Assembly (NCBI GenBank): GCA_034769895.1
Contig: CM068368.1
Span: 337,923,076-337,987,075 of the forward strand
DNA: 64,000 nucleotides
Direction: 5' to 3'
Origin: Magicicada septendecula
Taxonomy: Eukaryota > Arthropoda > Insecta > Hemiptera > Cicadidae
Of this stretch, positions 11,742-23,453 are shown in pieces; position 1 is the stretch's first letter; each line of letters opens with the position of its first letter. The position numbers and the translations under genes were made by a program. The notes beneath the pieces were generated by a model, which saw nothing but the letters and a program-made list of their open reading frames with translations, had not been told where the DNA came from and did not search any database.

Positions 11742-13493
11742 GTAAGTGTGTTCTTTTTTCATTCTTAGATAGTATCGTAGGATATTTTAGTAGTATTTTT
11801 ATTTAAAAAAGAAAATACTGATATTCTGAATATGATAATTGTTTGTACTAAGTTAACTGTATGGGAGGAAAAAATGGGAGGAAAATTCTTTATTTTAAAA
11901 TACATTTATTATTGGTATTAATTTGAATTAAATTATTAATAGTGAGAATCATTGTTTATTTATAATAATAGTGTTAATCTATTATAAACATGGCATATTT
12001 TGGAAAAGGAAACACAATATATTTGGTAGACTTTTGATGATAAACTTTGCGCAGCGCGCATGCACACGTGTGTGCATGTGCGTGTGCGTGTGCATGCATG
12101 TGGTTGTGCATTGTGCATCTGTGCATGTGAATTAATAATATGATAGTATCATGTTTCTTATAGTTACATTATTTTACAACAGAATCTTTAATTGCAAGGT
12201 TAAATGTTCACATGCTGAGACAATGGCCTGTTATTAAATACATTAATGACACTATTACAAGACACAACAAGTAGAAACATTTCAAATTGTTCTGTGATAT
12301 TTGTCACGTTGTCAGTACGAAGCTAGTCCTGATGTTTGCTGCTCTCAGCTGTTTGGCTTGTTGTGTAATTTCTTGTGTAAAAGTTCAGATAGTGTGTTTG
12401 ATTAATAATGTGTTTGGTCAACTTGGGACAGTCATTCCAAGTAGTCTGTAGACTCAAAGGGTGAGTAATTGTCATATGGGGTTATATATTTTATAAATTG
12501 TTTTGAATGTGTTGGAGATTTTAAATGTGCTTTGCATTGAGTTTGCGGAAGGTGGATGACATTTTTTGTGATTCAAAAGTAGGTTAGTAGTATGTGTTGT
12601 TCGTTTTGCTCAGCGTGTCTTTAGTTTGTGAATGTACATTTGTGTGTGTTTGATTTTCTTTAATAAGTTTTATATCCGATAAATAGGCCGGGGCTTCCAC
12701 ACACGTTATATCCATCTATCAAGGACATTAAAAACATACTTCCAAATTCCAGTTTACCACTCACATACAACACACTTTAATAACATATGTACATATCATC
12801 AATACAATCTACATGTGAGCAAGAAACTAAACACAATCTTCTTTATTGACATACAAACATTACATAAACCAATCCCATCTAATTTAATGGATCAAACACA
12901 CTATTTGAATTACACTACACAACAAATTACTTACACAGCCCTACCCCCACCACACACGACCAGCACCAGGAGCACAGCAGACATCAGGACCAGTTGCACA
13001 CTGACAGAGTGATGAATGTTATGAAACACCTTTCTGTATAAGTTAACAGTTTCTATTTGATATGTTACTGTAATAGTGATGAAAATGAAATGAACCTAAT
13101 TTAAAAACCTTTCATTTGATTTTCAGCGTACAAAATTTGGTTTAAAAATAACTTGAAAATAAGTTGGGGATACATTGAGAAAATAAGTAAAAAAGTAAGT
13201 CTCCCACTCTTATTTTATTAAAATTTTGCAGTGTCTGTTTATCCAAAATGAAAGTTATTTTTGGATTATACAGAGTTCCTTGTTAAGTCTTTCAGAAGGT
13301 TTATTTGAATAATTAATCTTCCAGTTTATCTGATCAAAATTAGAGTGTTTTTGTAGTGATCACTGACAGTTTTTCCGCATTCTTAGAAAAATTATAGTAA
13401 GTGCCAAGATTTACCTGTTAGACTCAGATTTTTGTAAAAACTCTGCTCTAATGCTTTGAAAATTTTCATTAAGCATGGTAGTACAGTGGATTC
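11742..13493. other. hep intron, no element identified
   Basis: A purine/pyrimidine-alternating stretch (about 12050-12110, repeated TGTGCATG and GCGC) could form Z-DNA. The segment around 12690-13010 has an open + frame with TALPPPHTTSTRST but no splice context or family match that I can support. Confidence 0.4.
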
Positions 13494-15400
13494 CGCTTTA
13501 TTGGGACACTTCAGGACCAAGTCAACTTGGCCCATTTAAGCGGCTGGCTCTATTATCTGAAATTTCTAAAAAGTAAGCAAATAAGCCTGAGAAACCCAAA
13601 TTTCTTAATAACGGAAAACCTAACTACAGTAAAGACTGAACTTACAAGATTTGTTACTAACGAAGTATGCCTAAAAATAAATAATAAATATATAATAATA
13701 CTGTAATTACAGCATAATGAAATAACGGGAATAGGCCTCTTTTTAAGAAACAAGTCACATACCTGTGATTATTGTTTTACAAAAAAATTCATCTAGTTTT
13801 CATTGGTGTTTTCTTTTTAGTGGCTGAAACTCTACAACGTCTGAACAAACTTCAAATTCTTGTATAGGGCTGTTTTCATTGCTTTCTTGCATAAAATGTC
13901 GCTGAAGTCCAGCTATGAACTTTTTCATGTCCTGCGTTGTTACCTGCTGAATTTCTGGTTCATCTTCATCATTGCCATTTTTGTCCGCTACATTTAGGCC
14001 AATCGCGATCCTTTCTAATAAGGTATCATCGCATTCTTCATTTTCATTAAAACATTCTATATTTTCATCAATCCGGATGAATTCTTGATTTTTTAACTTT
14101 TTCTGATAAACAGCTTGCATCTTGCACATAACTGTTGCCTGTGGAAGCAGAAGACTTGCTTCCTGACCGACAGAAAAACCACAGTGTGCAAAGTAATTTT
14201 GAGTTGTAGCTGCACTTACTTTTTGCCAGCTGTCTGCCACAAACTGTACTGTTTGAAGTAATGTAACTCTCCCGCTGACTTCTAAAGCTGTAGAGGATGA
14301 AGTTAAAAGGGTTTCTTCTATTTCATGCAAAATGTGATTCACTAATTTGCCCCTGTAAATTGATTTAAAATTGTTTATTATACCAATGTAATAAAGCTTG
14401 TTGAACCAGGCTTGTGGTAAAAACTCGAAAGGTATATTTTTTAAACAATCTGTATGGGATGTGCAGTTCAATTGTCTATAGTTAGACAAATTTTTCTTGA
14501 CTTTTTTTGTAACTCCGCATCCCAATTTACAAGCCACTTCTGAAAAATTGTGGTTGTCATCCAAATATTTTTGTTAAACTAATAATGAACCATTAAAGTA
14601 TCCATTCTGAGCCATTTAAAACAATGGGGCTTAGCCCAGTTGCCTATCACGGGTAACTAGTGTTTATCACTACCGGACATATTCGTACAACAGAGCACAA
14701 TGACACGGTCCATTGATTTTTTTTAGCGTGATAATTTTATATGTTTATAAGACAAAGAACCATCTGGTGTGGCCTGCTAAAACGAACCAGTTTCATCAGT
14801 GTTATAAATATCATCCACTGAAAATTTCTGTAGCATTTTGGGTAGTGTGTTGTTCTTCCAGTTTTCAGCACTTCCGATGTCAGCACTAGCTTTTTCCCCA
14901 TGGGCTTTCTTAAACTCAATTTGTTTTCTACTTTTCCAGCGAGATAACCAACCATCTGTGGTCTGAAAACAATCATGGTTTAATTTCTTGGCAAATTCTT
15001 CTGCTTTAATTTTAAGCATTGGGCCACTAACAGACAAACCTCTAGCAGTAACAGTGGAGAACCATTCATTTAAAGCATCTTAAACAAGTGGATACTTTCC
15101 ATCACGTTTCCATTTTTGAGAAGCCCCTTGAAGTCCGTCCTGTAAAAGCCACTCTTGTCATAATTTTTCTTGGTGTAGTAAGACACGACTAGTTGTACTT
15201 TTCGGTATCCCAGTGAGTTCCACGAGTTTTCGTTGACTGGTGTTAGGTGTGTAAGTTTTGATATTATCAAGTAACTTAATTCTTTCAGCCAAAGTCATGT
15301 CATTCCGCAGTATATTTGTAGTTGAAAACAAATTGTAGGTCAGAAAATTTAATAGAAACTGACAAAAGGAAAAATGACACTACCCGTCGATACGCGTAAT
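13494..15400 (-). mobile_element. second Tigger/pogo-type transposon, right end not found
   Basis: The left terminus CAGTGGATTCCGCTTTATTG starts at 13494 after a TA dinucleotide (13492-13493). A minus-strand Tigger transposase follows to 15298. I searched 15.28-16.01 kb for the complementary terminus and did not see it, so the right end is lost or too diverged; the end coordinate is approximate. The ends differ from those of the Tigger at 4933, so this is a different family. Confidence 0.75.
13800..15298 (-). pseudogene. Tigger/pogo transposase, broken but near full length
   Basis: It starts at 15298 (MTLAERIKLLDN), with a helix-turn-helix (QRKLVELTGIPKSTTSRVL). The second DNA-binding part is SVSGPMLKIKAEEFAKKL, and the first catalytic block is IYNTDETGSF near 14.78 kb. 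A ROPDGSLSYKH-type linker and the WMTTTIF block follow near 14.53 kb, then the long C-terminal part to 13800, which ends LKRKHQ. Frameshifts near 15.06 kb and in-frame stops between 14.56 and 14.78 kb break it. The predicted length of about 500 residues agrees with Tigger transposases. The C-terminal 254 codons are still open, so it is not among the oldest copies here. Confidence 0.87.
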
Positions 15401-16020
15401 AGTAACAAACTGAGACAGCATATGTTTACCCAAAATGACAGATGTTCAGTACTTTCCCAGTAACCTTTTTTACATACTCATTTTTGATATTTTGATTATG
15501 CGATTATTGGTATCAATATGTAGTGAATATCGCATAATTTTTGTTAGATAAGAGAAATCGTGATTGTGTATGTTATAAAATAGCTTGTTGAAAAGTTTAC
15601 ATTAGGTTAACATGTAAACTGAAAGTACACATGGAAACCAATATGCTTTTAAAACAATAATCACTTTTTGTGAAAACCACATAACAAAAAAAAAACAACT
15701 CAAAGTAAGGCCTGTTACTATACATGTCTTCCTTTCTGTGGCAGAACTTGTTTTCCACTAATACTCGGGGTTTTTGCAGACCACTGGGAAAGCATCCAAC
15801 TCAAAGTGTGGCACGGTGGTATACTTGTCTCCTTTTTTTTGTGTTTCACACAGAATTTGCTTCCAGTGAAGTTTACGAGATTTTGTTGAATAACAAAAGA
15901 ATATAGGCCACTTAACGAATAACAAATCTTGTTTTTACTTGCTAATACTTATTTTTTGTTTTTGTTTTAATCTTAGTATTTGAAATAGTTTTCTTAGTTT
16001 TCACCATTTTTTTTTTGCAG
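15401..16020. other. hep intron, nothing recognised
   Basis: AT-rich sequence ending in a polypyrimidine tract and TTTTTTTTTTGCAG acceptor at 16020. Confidence 0.55.
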
Positions 16021-16200
16021 ACAGTAAAAGCATTACATTATCTGAAAGAAAGTCATGATGTAATTCACAGGGACGTGAAACCTTCCAATATATTACTAGA
16101 TGAACGTGGTAATGTTAAGTTATGTGATTTTGGTATCTCAGGAAGACTGGTTGATTCAAAAGCAAAGACAAAAAATGCTGGCTGTGCTGCATACATGGCT
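16021..16200 (+). CDS. hep: MKK7/hemipterous kinase exon (catalytic and activation loops)
   Basis: 60 codons, phase 0 on both sides. It carries the catalytic loop [13 protein letters not shown] (HRD Asp is the proton acceptor; Lys and Asn also present), the DFG motif in LCDFGISG (Mg binding), and the activation segment [20 protein letters not shown]. The Ser and Thr of SKAKT correspond to the sites phosphorylated by MAP3Ks in MKK7. This SKAKT sequence, rather than the S-x-x-x-T/S of other MKKs, is what fixes the MKK7 identity. The donor is GTAAGT at 16201, and the next exon starts with PERIDPPD, completing the APE-type motif. All catalytic residues are intact, so a working gene is expected. 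Confidence 0.96.
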
Positions 16201-16375
16201 GTAAGTATTTAATAATTACATTAATGTGTATTATTAATGTATATGGTATGTACTTATGAGGCTGTGTCTTGACGAAATGCTTAACACAGAAGTTAATGGT
16301 TGTTAAAAATAAAAAAAAAAAGAAGGAAAGAATAAAAGTAATCTATATATAAAGGAAGACACATTTAAAACCTAT

Positions 16376-16712
16376 TCCTTAGGCTTTCATGGCCGGCATT
16401 ATAATTATTCAAATTAAGATGTGGGCTGTAAGGCCATGGTCTACTATAATTACCATGCTGACAGATGTTTTTATCAGATGTTTTGGCCTCACCTCTGGAG
16501 GCCATCTTCAGTGAAACAAGTGACAAGGTGTTTGTTAGTGAAACCACAGTAGGCAGAGGGCGTTTGCTACAGTACTGTGACTTTACTAATGAGCACCTTG
16601 TCAGTTGTTTCAAAACTGTTTCACTGAAGATGGCCTCTACTACAGTACAATATAATCAGCATGGTAATTATAGTAGACCATGGCCTTACAGCCCAGATCT
16701 TAATTTGAATAA
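16376..16712. repeat. inverted-repeat unit with hammerhead-like core, Penelope-related
   Basis: The arms starting TTCAAATTAAGATGTGGGC (about 16408) and ending GCCCAGATCTTAATTTGAA (about 16710) are complementary over roughly 55 bp, with further complementarity around CTGAAGATGGCCTC. The minus strand at 16474-16513 holds TCA-CTGAAGA-stem-AAAACATC-TGA. It lies in the 660-bp intron between two hep exons. Confidence 0.7.
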
Positions 16713-16860
16713 CATTTAGATTAGTTATTATATGTCTCTCTTAATATTGGTTTAGATATAAGTTTTGATACGTATTCCAACATCATTTGAGAAAAAGTAG
16801 TCTTATGTTTCCCTTGAACAACCTGTTAAGATATAAATTTTGCACATGTTCTTGTTTCAG

Positions 16861-17084
16861 CCAGAACGAATAGATCCTCCAGATCCAAGGAAACCAGCAT
16901 ATGATATTCGTGCTGATGTATGGAGTTTAGGTATAACATTAGTGGAACTGGCAACAGGTGTGTTTCCATATAGAGACTGTAAATGTGATTTTGAGGTCTT
17001 AAGTAAGGTAATGCAGGATGATCCTCCTTCATTACCTGCAGACCAGTCATTTTCACCGGAGTTTCAGGATTTTGTTAAGTGCTG
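16861..17084 (+). CDS. hep: MKK7/hemipterous kinase exon (C-lobe)
   Basis: It begins at 16861 after CAG and encodes PERIDPPDPRKPAYDIRAD, then VWSLGITLVELATGVFPY (subdomain IX with its structural Asp) and CDFEVLSKVMQDDPPSLP, ending FVKC plus two bases. The donor is GTTAGT at 17085, phase 2. Joining to the exon at 26172 gives FVKCCLTKNYRHRPKY, exactly the expected MKK7 subdomain X-XI. The intron after it is 9.1 kb long and holds a mariner-type element, an LTR element and a Helentron remnant. Confidence 0.95.
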
Positions 17085-17426
17085 GTTAGTATTGTAATTG
17101 TAAATTGATAATATTTAAGTTTTTGTTTTATTATTACTGTGCCAGTGTCATGCGGTATGCAGCTAATACATATGTTAGGAGTTGATTTATGAGAACATAA
17201 GCTCTGATAATTTATTGTTTTGTGTCATCAGATATTTGTATATTTCAGTGTCACATGAAATGAAAAGTGAAGAGCTACTGGATAGACTAGATAATGATAG
17301 ATATTTACTATAGATTAGATTATGAAGGAGAATAATTGTCAGAAGGATTCAGCTTATTGGGCATACTTGGCAGTTGAAAGAGGGAAGAGTTGGTGATGGA
17401 TGATATTGAGGAAGACCTAGGCTATA

Positions 17427-19025
17427 CAGGGTGATTCACGAAGATATGCAGAGACTTTAGGAGCTCATTCTACATGTAAAAATAATGAAAAAAGTTCATA
17501 TAAATGTAGGTCCGCAAACGGTTCGTTAGTGAGTTACAGCTCGCGAACCAGTTCCCCTTGATTTCTATTCCCACGGTAAAATGACACCATACTGAAATTC
17601 TTGGGGTATAAAGTGAAGGGTAAATTTGGTGGTTTCTTATGGTTTTTGATTTGAACAATTGAATAAAAGAGGTCCCAGAGCTCTATCTCAATTAGTTTCT
17701 AAGAAGAACTGTATAAAACCCAAAACACTGGAGTTGTAAAACACACATTTTTAGATTTGGGATACAATAAATTTGTTAATTTGCCAATAAACAAATAAAA
17801 GTTTCAACTAACCTTGTAGAGAATTTAATTACGAATAAATTGATGTGTATAATGTCTAATAAAAATAGGTACAAATTTGAGAAATTTGACTTTAATTAAA
17901 AACAAAACAGACCAAAATGCACCAGAAAAGTGTTACATTTTAAACAAAACGAAGATTTTTGTAAACGTGTTCACAACAAATGTGATTCAAAACAAATTAA
18001 AAACTTACATTATTGATTTTTCTTCAAATAATTTTTTTTTAATTGATAAAAGCTGCAAAAGTTCATTCAAAGCAACCATTGTTCACTGTGGCCACCATTT
18101 TGTTGAATGCAGAATTCAGCTTGGCGAATCCAGGAAAACCATGCACGTCTTATAGCATCAGAATTATTCTTAACAGTAGCTCCAGCTTCTATTATGCGAA
18201 GTCTCAATTCTTTTTGTGTGCCAATACGAGCGGAATAAACTAACGACTTCATCCAACCCCAAAGGAAAACGTCTGCTGGCGTGAGGTCAGGAGAGATCGA
18301 GGTGGCCATTTACTGGTCCGTTTCGACCAATCCATCGCTTACCGAATGTATTATTTAAAGGGTTCATCACATCACGACAGTAGTGAGCAGATTCAAAAAA
18401 CCCATCTACACTCTATCTCCAAGATCAGTTCGTTTGCGAAAAATGTAATTATTGTCTTCCCTTAAGCCTTGGTGGTAAGGAAAAAGGGCCTAAGAGATTA
18501 CCCAGAAGACCGCACCACACATTAAATAACAAAGTATGTTGACCATGTCTTGTAGCAGTCACATGTGGGTTTTCTCTGCCCAAATGTGGGTGTTTCAAAA
18601 GTTTACAATGCCATTTCTTGTAAATTGTAACACTTTTCTGGTGCATTTTGGTCTGTTTTGTTTTTAATTAAAGTCAAGTTTTATTTTATCCCAAATCTAA
18701 AAATGTGTTTTTCGACTCCAATGTTTTGTGTTTTACACAGTTTTTCTTAAAAACTAATTGAGGTAGAGCTCTGGGACCACTTTTATTCAATTTTTAAAAT
18801 CAGAAACCTTAAGAAACCATTAAATTTACCCTTCACTTTTTACCCCAAGAATTTCAGTATGGTGTCATTTTAGCGTGGGAATAGAAATCAAGGGGAACTG
18901 GTTCGCGAGCCGTAACTCGCTAATGAACCGTTTGCGGACCTACTATATTTATATGAACTTTTTTCTTTATTTTTACATGTAGAATGAGCTCCTAAAGTCT
19001 CTGCATATCTTCGTGAATCACCCTG
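17427..19025 (-). mobile_element. mariner/Tc1-superfamily element with long (about 0.34 kb) inverted termini
   Basis: The left end CAGGGTGATTCACGAAGATA (17427) and the complementary right end TATCTTCGTGAATCACCCTG (19025) are flanked by TA on both sides (17425-17426, 19026-19027). The similarity of the two arms continues for roughly 340 bp, with small differences. Between them lies a broken minus-strand transposase. The arms and target duplication are clear; the exact mariner subgroup is not decided. Confidence 0.9.
18067..18646 (-). pseudogene. mariner-type transposase remnant
   Basis: Minus-strand pieces read HPHLGRENPHVTATRHGQ, then FNVWCGLLGNLLGPF (18.45-18.62 kb). After frame changes they continue as a WPPRSPDLTP-type block near 18.3 kb and DVFLWGWMKSLVYSAR, ending AEFCIQQNGGHSEQWLL (18.07 kb). 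This order matches the DDE domain of a widespread insect Tc1/mariner-like transposase. A segment between the two blocks, where a catalytic Asp is expected, is missing or scrambled, so the protein is dead. Confidence 0.8.
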
Positions 19026-19054
19026 TATAGTAGGCAAATCAAGGCTTATGTTAA

Positions 19055-19355
19055 ATCAAATACACTGTAACTCACCATCTATGGCCTTTCTGTGATGTTA
19101 TTTCGTTTATATGTTTCGAGGCACTTGCCTCATCATCAGAACTTTATAAAACTAATGCATGTCATCAATGATGACATGTGTCAAAATATTAAAACACAAT
19201 ACGGCACTAAACTATATACAAAACTTGTTTTAAAAATGCTTCATTGATGACATGCATTAGTTTTATAAAGTTCTGATGATGAGGCAAGTGCCTCGAAACA
19301 TGTAAACGAAATAACATCACAGAAAGGCCATAGACGGTGAGTTACAGTGTATTTG
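19055..19355. repeat. inverted-repeat unit with two hammerhead-like cores
   Basis: Arms of about 110 bp (19058-19170 and 19243-19352) are nearly perfect complements. Each holds CTGATGA, a 5-bp stem GAGGC/GCCTC with AAGT loop, and GAAA (plus strand 19273-19298; minus strand in 19105-19142). It starts about 30 bp right of the mariner-type element. Confidence 0.8.
19270..19307 (+). ncRNA. hammerhead-ribozyme-like motif
   Basis: In order: GTT, CTGATGA, T, stem GAGGC-AAGT-GCCTC, GAAA, CATGTA, AAC. The outer GTT and AAC pair (short stem I), ACATGT is self-complementary as in dimeric hammerheads, and GTA would be the NUH cleavage triplet. Penelope-like elements are known to carry such motifs. Activity is inferred, not shown. 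Confidence 0.5.
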
Positions 19356-19580
19356 GTTAACAAACACGTGGCTTGGGACTACAATAGGAGTTATTCCATT
19401 TAAATTAAAATGATGTTAAATGGTAAAGGGGAGAAAACGCAGAAGTGATAAGACTGATGTCTGCTGCAAACCAATCTCTTGATTTGGAAACACAAAAGAT
19501 ATTAAATAGTGTTATTGAAGTCATTCTCTCTAAGAAAGAAAACATTGGAGTCATACATACAGTAATCTTACAAACTCGGC

Positions 19581-19691
19581 TGATACTTTTCAATTTACTG
19601 ATATTAATAAAATATGATTGATTGATTTTATTCAACTATTACTGTCTCTTTTTATCGGGCGCCATCTTGTGTTTATTAACAAGAAACATAC
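19581..19691 (-). repeat. remaining part of the 3' LTR of element I
   Basis: TGATACTTTTCAATTTACTG and the following 90 bp repeat the left end of 22290-23453 almost base for base. The rest of this LTR is absent. Confidence 0.85.
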
Positions 19692-19707
19692 TAAAACTAG
19701 CTAAAAG

Positions 19708-19875
19708 CTAGCCAAAACCACGATTAGTGCTGGTAAGGCAGTAATCGCCCGAAAAGTCGGGGAAATCATCTCTTCCTTCAGGCATGTACACTTCATCATT
19801 AATGTGCACGACACGGCAATTTATCAAGGTACAATATAAAATTATACAAAAGGGTGTGCCGTGCATTTTCGCCAT
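19708..19875 (-). CDS. conserved 55-residue small ORF of the pol-less LTR elements
   Basis: ATG at 19875, stop at 19708. It starts MAKMHGTPF, followed by a hydrophobic stretch (CIILYCTLINC) that looks like a signal peptide, then a polar part with RDDFPDFSGDYCLTSTN and the end RGFG. The same protein is present at 41932-42123 in element III, and only its last residues (RGFG, stop) at about 32.10 kb in element II. Conservation of the peptide while flanking DNA diverges suggests it was translated. The function is unknown; a secreted or membrane accessory peptide is only a guess. Confidence 0.6.
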   Translation of the reverse strand: MAKMHGTPFCIILYCTLINCRVVHINDEVYMPEGRDDFPDFSGDYCLTSTNRGFG

Positions 19876-20774
19876 GTTGGCCTACGATGGAGGTAACACT
19901 CTCTGCTACCCCCAACACTTTCCGCTATGTACTGGGGCACATGCCACCCCAGCAACAGCAACTTACTAACTAATTAATTAAAAAATTTTATATACATTAT
20001 ATAAATATAATCATTTCATCAATAATCATTTGACTCGTTCATACCTTTATACCATTGGACTTTCTTAAAATTTTCAAAATTTATTATTAATAATCATTAT
20101 ATATCACTTTTCATTTATTATTAAAATTTTCAATTCTCATTTTTATTAAACACAATTATTTCAAATAGTCTCACTATAGCATGCAAATCTTAGTTACCTG
20201 TAAACATGTTTATTATATATGATTATAAAATTTTTTATACTTACAATTCAGTTAACATGATATATACAAAACATAATCCCCATGCCACAATACTTCCACC
20301 TCACCTCTGAAACATTTTACAAAACTATTAGTTTACATCAAATAATTTATCATTCATTACCGAATTTCCATCTTATAAAATAAATTAATTCATTAAAAAA
20401 AATTTTAATTAATTAACATTCAAATAATCAATCAAAATATTTAACATGTACCACATTGTTTTAATTTAATTAATTACCAAAAATATAAATTATATAGTTA
20501 TCGAAACAATTACCATTAATCAATTACTGTTTTCACAATTAATTCTGATATTTATTTAACTTGCAAAATATTGGTATTATTATTATCGCAATGATCATCT
20601 TACGTACACACCTTATTTACTTAACATCCTACAATGCACACAAATAAATTCACTATATTTTATTTACAAACTCTTGTTATTAACTGTTCAGTTTTTCCGC
20701 ACCTCGTTGTCCCAATTTGCCATGTCAAACCCATTAAACACAATGTTTATACTGTCTTTTATTGTTTTAATAGT

Positions 20775-22040
20775 TTACCCTCCATCGTCCCAGATAAGTC
20801 TTGGTTTTACATAACATCGTTCAATTTTATCACCACACAAATGACTGTTTTGTGTGTTGTAACCATACAAACTAAATTCACTCAGCTTATTCAAATACTC
20901 ATATAACCAGTCTACGTTAGGTATTTTTGTTAAGTCTCCGTCATTGAATTCATTCACTATCGGGTTAATTATTTTTACCAAATCATTATAATCATTGTTA
21001 CTCAAATATACTTTTAAACTTTCCTTCCATTCACCATACTTTCTATTTAAGTTATATAATTCCGTTACTTTCTCCACATACACTTCTCTGTTTAACTCTC
21101 TCTCATCACAATACCAAATCATGCTTTCAACATCATTATTACAGACAGAGGGTACAACATTATACAACATCAATATACACTTCACTTCATCTACTAATAT
21201 GGGTCTCTTGCCCTTCATAAAAAACAACATTTGTGAACACTCTGGTTCAGAAAAATTAATGGGAAAATTTACCCTCTGCCCACATTCAACTACTATATTA
21301 TTTTTCCATTCTCTTTCTACTTCATCAACACACCTTAACATCTCATAATCACACTCCACAAACTCATCAGTACTCTCTGATATAACATTTTCAATTATAT
21401 TATTATTCTCATTACTTTCAACAACATCATTATTATTTATTAATTCTCTATCCAATATCATATTTTCACACTTGTTATTACAATTTTCATTTGTTTTATT
21501 TTTCTCTGGATTCATCACAACTACTTCCATTCTCTCCACACTCTGTTCTAATTTACACAAACTATTTTTTATTGTTTCATTAGTACTTTGTAAGCATTTA
21601 TTTAATTCTTGAATCTCACTTTTCAACTCATTCATATCCCTACTTTGTCTATCAAATTTGTCATTCTGGATATTAAATTTAACGTCAGAATCACTCTTTA
21701 TTTCGTTAATTTGGGTTTTTAACTCATCCAAACTATTCTTTTGAACATCGAATTTACTATTCTGTACCTCAAATTTATTGTTAAAATTATAATTCATTTC
21801 ATTGAATTTGGTCTCAAAACTCTCAAAATTACTATTTATTTTCTCGAATTGGCTGAGCATGATGCTCATCATATCACTATTATTCTCTTTCTTAACTGAG
21901 GTCGGCGTCGACTGACTCGTTACGCCTGCCATTATTCTCGATTCGGTCAACTGACTCTCTACATTACTGTCATTCGTTTGAACTCCCGAATCGCTACTTA
22001 ACTGACTGTCAGATAAGCTGACATCATTACTATCAGCCAT
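20775..22040 (-). CDS. gag-like coiled-coil protein of LTR element I
   Basis: A 421-codon open frame starting MADSNDVSLSDSQLSSDS. Residues 1-55 are Ser/Asp/Thr-rich. Residues about 57-175 form a long coiled coil of repeated Phe-x-x-x-Phe/Asn/Glu/Lys units (SNFESFETKFNEMNYNF). Residues 175-235 are Asn/Glu-rich. The last 190 residues are mixed hydrophobic (FMKGKRPILVDEVKCILM) and end RLIWDDGG. There is no CCHC zinc knuckle. The position just inside the 5' LTR is that of gag, but I do not recognise the family. The C-terminal DDGG is shared with the gag-like region of element III, which argues for a common origin. Confidence 0.7.
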   Translation of the reverse strand: MADSNDVSLSDSQLSSDSGVQTNDSNVESQLTESRIMAGVTSQSTPTSVKKENNSDMMSIMLSQFEKINSNFESFETKFNEMNYNFNNKFEVQNSKFDVQKNSLDELKTQINEIKSDSDVKFNIQNDKFDRQSRDMNELKSEIQELNKCLQSTNETIKNSLCKLEQSVERMEVVVMNPEKNKTNENCNNKCENMILDRELINNNDVVESNENNNIIENVISESTDEFVECDYEMLRCVDEVEREWKNNIVVECGQRVNFPINFSEPECSQMLFFMKGKRPILVDEVKCILMLYNVVPSVCNNDVESMIWYCDERELNREVYVEKVTELYNLNRKYGEWKESLKVYLSNNDYNDLVKIINPIVNEFNDGDLTKIPNVDWLYEYLNKLSEFSLYGYNTQNSHLCGDKIERCYVKPRLIWDDGG

Positions 22041-22289
22041 TTTTCTTAAAATCTTTTAAATATATTTCTTTGCAAAATAGTCTTATATGTAACACATAAT
22101 TATTATAAAAAAAAATATTCTACTCACCCATACTACACACACTTATGACATAACCTTATTTTATACGTCTATTTTACGTACATACAAAATTTTATGTCCC
22201 ATTCCAAACAACCATTCTGTTCTCCCCAAATAGGCCTATATTTTATATAAATGTATTTATATAAAATTGTCCCTACGTTCGGAAGCCAT

Positions 22290-23453
22290 TGATACTTTTC
22301 AATTTACTGATATTAATAAAATATGATTGATTGATTTTATTCAACTATTACTGTCTCTTTTTATCGGGCGCCATCTTGTGTTTATTAACAAGAAACATAC
22401 AAAAAATTTTGTACTTACCATTTTTGTTTTCGGGTTCTTTTCGGCGAACACAGGAGATCAGAATTGGTTGTTCATAATAAAGAAAACTTTATATGGTTTC
22501 CCATGATTTAAAATTTATTAACATTTAAACTTTATCAAACAGCTTATTCTTTCCTCCAAGTAAAATATAGACATAAAATGAATCATTATTATGTTGAATA
22601 TATCTGTTCAGCAATAGTCAAAATAAAACAAGAAAGATAAATGCAAAATAATTCGCTTAAATTATACTTAACTAGCACAACGGAAACCAGCGCTTTTATG
22701 TCATATTAATATAGGTACCTACACACACCCACACACACACACACACCCATACTATGTTATACGGTACATTTTTTATCTATCGAGCTCAAAATTTTAGTAT
22801 TTTATTTAAAAACCAGTATTTTATATAATTGAATATATCATGTCTACTTTCCTGATGTGGCGGATAAATTCCACTCCATAGGCACTAACTCGTGGCTTAT
22901 AGTTTGCGGTCTCTCGTAGTTCTCATTTTTTGTTTTACGGCCGAACGGTTAGATTTTGTTTACCAATTTCACTCACTGTCTCTATTTTATAGTTCTCAAC
23001 GACTGTTTGAATATCGAAATATATAAAATTTACATTTTTTGTAGTTCTGCGGGCGCGAAAATCACGCACAGCCGGCGGACACCCACAATGCTCGTGTCCG
23101 GTGTGTTCAGATGTTAATTGCCGACTGCTTTGTTTGCTGAGAGTCTGACGAAACTCGTGGCGTCGACACTCCTACATTCTTGTTATGCAAGGTGCTGACG
23201 ACATCGCCTGATGTTCTGTTACATAATTTGTTTACAATGTTGTTTGTCCTTGAAGCTGCCCTTGGCACAGTTTGTCGGTTGTTTCACTCGATATTTTATA
23301 AAATATTGTCAGTCAGTCGTACCACCTTCGCTACCGTCGCCTACCACTAAATTTACCTCTCTTTATAAATTTTGTCCCTATCATCAAAAAATGTTATTTG
23401 TTTATAAAAAAAAAATACAAATTGCCTTATTACCCCAAAATAGGCCCGTTACA
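22290..23453 (-). repeat. 5' LTR of element I
   Basis: 1164 bp. The minus strand runs TGTAACGGGCC... to ...AGTATCA, that is TG...CA. The next internal bases on the minus strand read ATGGCTTCCGAACGTAGGG, the likely primer-binding region (TGG start). Confidence 0.82.

Larger units (their letters stand above)
19581..23453 (-). mobile_element. pol-less LTR element I (19.6-23.5 kb)
   Basis: It is flanked by CGGC on both sides (19577-19580 and 23454-23457), a 4-bp target duplication. The right LTR (5' LTR for the minus strand) is 22290-23453; the left LTR survives only as 19581-19691. The interior carries a 421-codon open gag-like frame and a 55-codon small ORF. No reverse transcriptase, RNase H or integrase motif is visible. 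The element is incomplete at its 3' side. The surviving LTR parts are almost identical, so it is fairly young. Confidence 0.85.

Noticed and set aside
12815-13012. Extra hep exon rich in Pro/Thr
   Set aside because: Exons 11514-11741 and 16021-16200 already join in phase within the conserved kinase core, leaving no place for it.
20995-21348. 117-codon + strand frame
   Set aside because: Antisense shadow of the 421-codon gag-like ORF.
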